DNA of 20,267 bases, taken from positions 1 to 20,267 of the IMG/VR virus record IMGVR_UViG_3300045107_000494. One strand, given 5' to 3'. The DNA comes from a virus. The translations under genes and the position numbers were made by a program. The notes under the pieces were generated by a model. It saw only the letters and a list, made by a program, of their open reading frames with translations. It made no database searches and was not told where the DNA came from. Shown here piece after piece: positions 18,189 through 20,267 of this stretch. Within the stretch, counting starts at the first letter, position 1. Each line of letters opens with the position of its first letter.

Positions 18189-18232
18189 GTGAAGGCCCTG
18201 CACCGGATTCGAGCCGGTGTGGGGCTTTTCAC
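18189..18232 (-). other. tRNA T-arm-like stem-loop after the first early gene
   Basis: On the minus strand the stem-loop CACCGG-CTCGAAT-CCGGTG is extended by GCCC/GGGC and GTGAA/TTCAC, with short internal mismatches. The 7-base loop resembles a tRNA T-loop (T-T-C-G-A-A-T) with C in place of the first T, and the stem is followed by a CA and acceptor-like pairing. The rest of a tRNA is missing. It follows the stop of the gene at 18236 by three bases and has no U-tract. Confidence 0.5.
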
Positions 18233-18235
18233 ATC

Positions 18236-18499
18236 TCAGGCGGAAGGAGCGGCCGCCGTCGCGAAGGAACTATCTGCGGTGTCGCTCGCCTGCTTCGGTA
18301 CCTGTCGCGCCTGGTACTCGGCAAGCGGCACCAAACGACAGGCCCGCACCGGCTCGATCACGATCTGGTGGTGGAGCAACATCTTCCGCAGCAGCGACGA
18401 ACGGTGCATCCCCATCTCCTTCGCGATCTCGTCGATGGAGGCGAACGACGCCTGCATCTGCTCTATCCGCCTCATCTGCGCGCTGTTGAAGCCTGGCAT
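18236..18499 (-). CDS. helix-turn-helix early regulator (Cro-like position)
   Basis: An 87-residue protein from ATG 18499, with GGGGG five bases upstream. Residues about 20-42 (A-S-I-D-E-I-A-K-E-M-G-M-H-R-S-S-L-L-R-K) form a classic helix-turn-helix with G in the turn. The C-terminus is Ala/Ser-rich. It is the first gene read from the minus-strand early promoter and lies opposite the repressor, the usual place for a Cro-type or early regulator. It lacks a long body for dimerisation and may act in the switch or as an antitermination/excision protein; no family is certain. Confidence 0.65.
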   Translation of the reverse strand: MPGFNSAQMRRIEQMQASFASIDEIAKEMGMHRSSLLRKMLLHHQIVIEPVRACRLVPLAEYQARQVPKQASDTADSSFATAAAPSA

Positions 18500-18509
18500 G
18501 ACGCCCCCT

Positions 18510-18526
18510 GTTTCACCGTTGTGAAC
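18510..18526. promoter_or_regulatory. operator 1
   Basis: GTTTCACCGTTGTGAAC, with palindrome TTCAC-CGTT-GTGAA (18512-18525). It lies between the minus-strand early start and its ribosome-binding site. Confidence 0.65.
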
Positions 18527-18539
18527 CAACGTCAGGGAG

Positions 18540-18569
18540 AGTGTAGCACGCCTGCTCACCGTTGTGCAA
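18540..18569 (-). promoter_or_regulatory. early minus-strand promoter candidate
   Basis: On the minus strand TTGCAC (18564-18569) and TACACT (18540-18545) are 18 bases apart, a fair but not perfect sigma-70 match. Operator 2 covers the upstream box and operator 1 lies just after the expected start. Confidence 0.5.
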
Positions 18570-18570
18570 C
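18554..18570. promoter_or_regulatory. operator 2
   Basis: GCTCACCGTTGTGCAAC; CAC-CGTT-GTG core, overlapping the -35 of the minus promoter. Its centre is 43 bases from operator 1 and 38 from operator 3. Confidence 0.65.
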
Positions 18571-18588
18571 AGTTTCGGGCACGGATTT

Positions 18589-18618
18589 TTGCCGCACAAC
18601 TGTGCAACAGCGTAGAAT
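18589..18618 (+). promoter_or_regulatory. repressor promoter candidate
   Basis: TTGCCG (18589-18594) and TAGAAT (18613-18618), 18 bases apart. The start would be near 18625, close to a GTG in frame with the repressor. Confidence 0.6.
18592..18608. promoter_or_regulatory. operator 3
   Basis: CCGCACAACTGTGCAAC; CAC-AACT-GTG core. It lies between the -35 and -10 of the repressor promoter, as for an autoregulated repressor. Confidence 0.65.
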
Positions 18619-18663
18619 GGCCCCGTGTCAGGCCAAGGCGAGGGGACGAAGGGACCGAACGTA

Positions 18664-19086
18664 ATGCTAGCCGACGCAGTCGCTCGCGTACTGTCAGAGC
18701 GAAAGCTGACGCTACGTCAGGCCGCCATCGCGACCGGCGTACCTTATTCGACCATCGAACGGATGAACAAGGGGCTGAACGTCGGTGTGGAGCCGATCAC
18801 CAAGTTCGCTCTGAACATCGCCCCTCATGGCAAGCGCTTCGAGACGGTCGTCCGCTGGTTGCGCCTGGCCGAAAAAGAAGACTTCGCGATCTTGCTGACG
18901 ATGGCCGCGGCCACAGCTCACCAAGAGTTGACAGCGGAGCATGAGGCGGCAGGGGAGCACCTGGTGGAGTTAAAGTCTGGTGCTCTGGTTAGTCTGCCTG
19001 GGGGGACCGAGTTCTCGGCAACTCCGGAAGTGCTGGCCATGATCGAGACGATGGTCTTGACCTACCGTCGGCTTCAGCGCGGTTGA
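18664..19086 (+). CDS. phage repressor-like helix-turn-helix protein
   Basis: A 140-residue protein. ATG 18664 has AAGGGA about ten bases upstream and gives a normal domain start; an in-frame GTG at 18625 would lie at the expected transcription start and add 13 residues. Residues about 16-38 (L-R-Q-A-A-I-A-T-G-V-P-Y-S-T-I-E-R-M) are an XRE-type helix-turn-helix. The C-terminal part (residues 75-140) is helical with an acidic patch and no LexA-type serine-lysine protease motif, so release may not involve self-cleavage. Its position beside three operators, and divergent from an early regulator, makes it the likely lysogeny repressor. Base composition is lower in GC than the structural genes. 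Confidence 0.75.
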   Translation: MLADAVARVLSERKLTLRQAAIATGVPYSTIERMNKGLNVGVEPITKFALNIAPHGKRFETVVRWLRLAEKEDFAILLTMAAATAHQELTAEHEAAGEHLVELKSGALVSLPGGTEFSATPEVLAMIETMVLTYRRLQRG

Positions 19087-19170
19087 TTGTTTCTCGGCCG
19101 TCCCGCCTCCGCGATCACCAGCTCGGGCGGACCAGCGCGACGATGGTGATAGGACCGGAGACCACTCAGA

Positions 19171-19665
19171 GTGACACCCCCTCAGTACCCCCAGCCCGGC
19201 TACGCGCCGGCTCCCCAGAAGCGTAGCCCTTGGCCCTGGATTCTCGGCATCGGCTGCGGCGCCCCCGCGCTGCTGTTCGCCGGCTGCATCGTGTGCGTCA
19301 GCACTGCCGCCAACCAGGTGGCGAAGGACCCTGAGTTCCGGAAGAGCATGAAGGAACTTCAGGAGGTGGGGAAGAACACGGCCGCCGAGAAGGTTGACCT
19401 AGTCGCGGGGTCACTCAAGATCACCCGCAACAGCCTGGGCGGCGTGGACATACAGGGCGCGATCAAAAACCGCACCCCGGACGCGATCCCCTACTTGCAG
19501 GTCAAGTTCGCACTCTTCGACAAGTCCGGCGCCCAAGTGGACACCGAGATGAGCAACACCACCGACTTGGCCGGGAAGGGCACCTGGAAGTTCAAAATCA
19601 GTTCCATGAAGGAAGACGTTGCGAACGTCAAACTGATCTCGGTCTCCACTTCCGCTCTCGACTAG
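19171..19665 (+). CDS. membrane-anchored protein with FxLYD-type domain
   Basis: A 164-residue protein from GTG 19171, with GGAG ten bases upstream. Residues 1-18 are Pro/Gln/Tyr-rich. A hydrophobic span lies at about 21-45 (W-P-W-I-L-G-I-G-C-G-A-P-A-L-L-F-A-G-C), so most of the protein is probably outside the membrane. Residues about 75-162 form a beta-rich domain with V-D-I-Q-G-A-I-K-N, Y-L-Q-V-K-F-A-L-F-D-K-S-G and G-T-W-K-F-K-I, the pattern of FxLYD domains in bacterial surface and prophage proteins. It follows the repressor on the same strand and is thus probably expressed in lysogens. Superinfection exclusion or a host-surface change is possible; nothing here proves it. Confidence 0.65.
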   Translation: MTPPQYPQPGYAPAPQKRSPWPWILGIGCGAPALLFAGCIVCVSTAANQVAKDPEFRKSMKELQEVGKNTAAEKVDLVAGSLKITRNSLGGVDIQGAIKNRTPDAIPYLQVKFALFDKSGAQVDTEMSNTTDLAGKGTWKFKISSMKEDVANVKLISVSTSALD

Positions 19666-19682
19666 GAGGAAGGTTCACGTCT

Positions 19683-19757
19683 GTGCGCGAGATCGGACCA
19701 GTGTGCAGACGAGTTCAAAGCAGTAGATGGGGGATCGAGCATCGTGATGACGGATGA
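19683..19757 (+). CDS. possible 24-residue leader peptide
   Basis: A short frame from GTG 19683 has GGAAGG nine bases upstream (part of AGGAGGAAGG after the previous stop), and ends inside the next gene's first codons. The strong ribosome-binding site has no other clear start. It could couple translation to the next gene or be chance. Confidence 0.25.
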   Translation: MREIGPVCRRVQSSRWGIEHRDDG

Positions 19758-20061
19758 GTTTGAGATAGCAACGGCGATCACTGCGGGGACATGGTTCCTG
19801 TTAGCCGCACTTATTGGGTATTGGGCGAGCAGCAAAGGCCGCTCCGGGTTGCTCTTCTTCATCGCTTCCCTGATACTGACGCCGCTCGTCGCAGCATTCG
19901 CTGTAGTGCTGATGCCAGCGGACCGAGTAGCCGTCGAGAGGAGGCTCTTACGCGGCGGCGCGATGAAGAAGTGCGCCAATTGCGCCGAACTGATCAAATC
20001 CGAAGCTCAGGTTTGTCGCTTTTGTGGCAACAGCTTTCTGCCCGCGTCTGAACGACGTTAA
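19744..20061 (+). CDS. two-span membrane protein with C-terminal zinc ribbon
   Basis: A 105-residue protein from GTG 19744, with GGGGGA nine bases upstream; an ATG one codon later is equally possible. Two hydrophobic segments lie at about 13-29 (T-A-G-T-W-F-L-L-A-A-L-I-G-Y-W) and 36-57 (L-L-F-F-I-A-S-L-I-L-T-P-L-V-A). The C-terminus carries K-K-C-A-N-C-A-E-L-I-K-S-E-A-Q-V-C-R-F-C-G (cysteines 77, 80, 91, 94), a zinc ribbon found at the end of many small bacterial membrane proteins. Codon use is more AT-rich than in the structural genes. It is the last gene before the hairpin at 20078. A role in exclusion of other phages is a guess. Confidence 0.65.
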   Translation: MMTDEFEIATAITAGTWFLLAALIGYWASSKGRSGLLFFIASLILTPLVAAFAVVLMPADRVAVERRLLRGGAMKKCANCAELIKSEAQVCRFCGNSFLPASERR

Positions 20062-20077
20062 GCAGCATGCGGCTCCA

Positions 20078-20108
20078 CCAACGCACCAACGTTACGTTGG
20101 TGCGTTGG
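20078..20108 (+). terminator. long perfect hairpin after the lysogeny genes
   Basis: CCAACGCACCAACG and its complement form a perfect 14-bp stem with a TTA loop. CCTTGACA follows on the plus strand, so there is no U-tract; it can act as a stabiliser, a roadblock or a two-way terminator. It ends two bases before the -35 box of the next promoter. Confidence 0.65.
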
Positions 20109-20110
20109 CC

Positions 20111-20140
20111 TTGACAGCCCGCCCGCGCGCCTGCTAAAAT
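20111..20140 (+). promoter_or_regulatory. strong sigma-70-type promoter
   Basis: TTGACA (20111-20116) and TAAAAT (20135-20140), 18 bases apart: a full match at the upstream box and five of six at the downstream box. It is the best promoter in the window and serves a gene beyond the right end. Confidence 0.8.
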
Positions 20141-20146
20141 CCCTCC

Positions 20147-20267
20147 AACCCCGCTGACCAGGCGGGGTCCAGAAACACGAAGACCGCTGCCCCTTCACGT
20201 ACTCCTCTTGGCCGGGCGAGTACGGACGGACTGCGGTCCTCTGGATCGGCGCATAGGAGGCGCCAAA
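20147..20267 (+). promoter_or_regulatory. folded 5' leader with the ribosome-binding site in its last hairpin
   Basis: From the expected start near 20147 the RNA can form: ACCCCGC/GCGGGGT (20148-20154 with 20162-20168); GACCGC/GCGGTC (20182-20187 with 20233-20238) enclosing CGTACTC/GAGTACG (20198-20204 with 20218-20224); and GGCGC/GCGCC (20248-20252 with 20260-20264). AGGAGG at 20255-20260 lies in the loop and stem of the last one, so the ribosome-binding site is partly hidden. The coding start is outside the window. No known riboswitch class is recognised. Confidence 0.55.

Noticed and set aside
18189-18232. A tRNA gene
   Set aside because: Only a T-arm-like and acceptor-like part can be folded; no anticodon or D-arm is present.
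1-20267. CRISPR array or rRNA genes
   Set aside because: No evenly spaced direct repeats and no rRNA-like sequence were seen on either strand.

Overview
The window is very GC-rich and tightly packed, and it reads as most of a temperate tailed-phage genome or prophage. It has a terminase, portal, scaffold and coat block, a replication/early block, a phage-encoded sigma factor and a repressor switch. The host is most likely a planctomycete of the Gemmata type. This is an inference from base composition, the mix of GTG and ATG starts, short palindromic repeats inserted in frame inside genes, and a TIGR03790-like protein; nothing in the window proves it. No integrase, endolysin, tail fibre or rRNA gene is visible, so the element continues beyond both ends.

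Layout. Positions 1-9461 (minus strand, read right to left) hold the late/structural genes: small and large terminase, SPP1-type portal, a MuF-type head protein fused to a zinc metalloprotease, a small protein, a strong terminator, then scaffold and P22-type coat protein as a separately bounded unit. These are followed by head-completion proteins, two small membrane proteins that look like a holin pair, and the start of a TIGR03790-like protein. Positions 9462-9704 are a control region. Position 9705 starts a lone plus-strand sigma-factor gene that ends at a strong terminator at 10434-10465. Positions 10470-18499 (minus strand) form the early block: small zinc-binding proteins, a HerA/DUF87-type ATPase, a large winged-helix protein that is probably the replication initiator, and a chain of small overlapping genes. 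Positions 18500-18663 are a divergent switch with three matching operators. Positions 18664-20061 (plus strand) carry the repressor and two membrane proteins, probably expressed in the lysogen. The right end (20078-20267) has a long hairpin, a near-consensus sigma-70 promoter and a folded leader whose last hairpin contains the ribosome-binding site of a gene just outside the window.

How it may work. The repressor probably binds the CAC-N4-GTG operators, controlling its own promoter and the minus-strand early promoter. Early genes then supply replication and the sigma factor. The same bipartite motif (GTTTGT, 17 bases, CGATTAATAG) lies on the minus strand upstream of both structural units (9598-9630 and 3827-3859). 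It is the best candidate for a phage-specific late promoter, possibly read by the phage sigma factor. Hairpins around scaffold and coat would let those two proteins be made at their own level.

The least ordinary features are the paired late-promoter motif, the dispersed palindromic elements that encode the same peptide in different genes (with a compensatory base-pair change in one copy), the MuF-metalloprotease fusion, the TIGR03790-like protein at the lysis position, a probable frameshift beside a palindromic element near 16.9 kb, and the folded leader at the right end.
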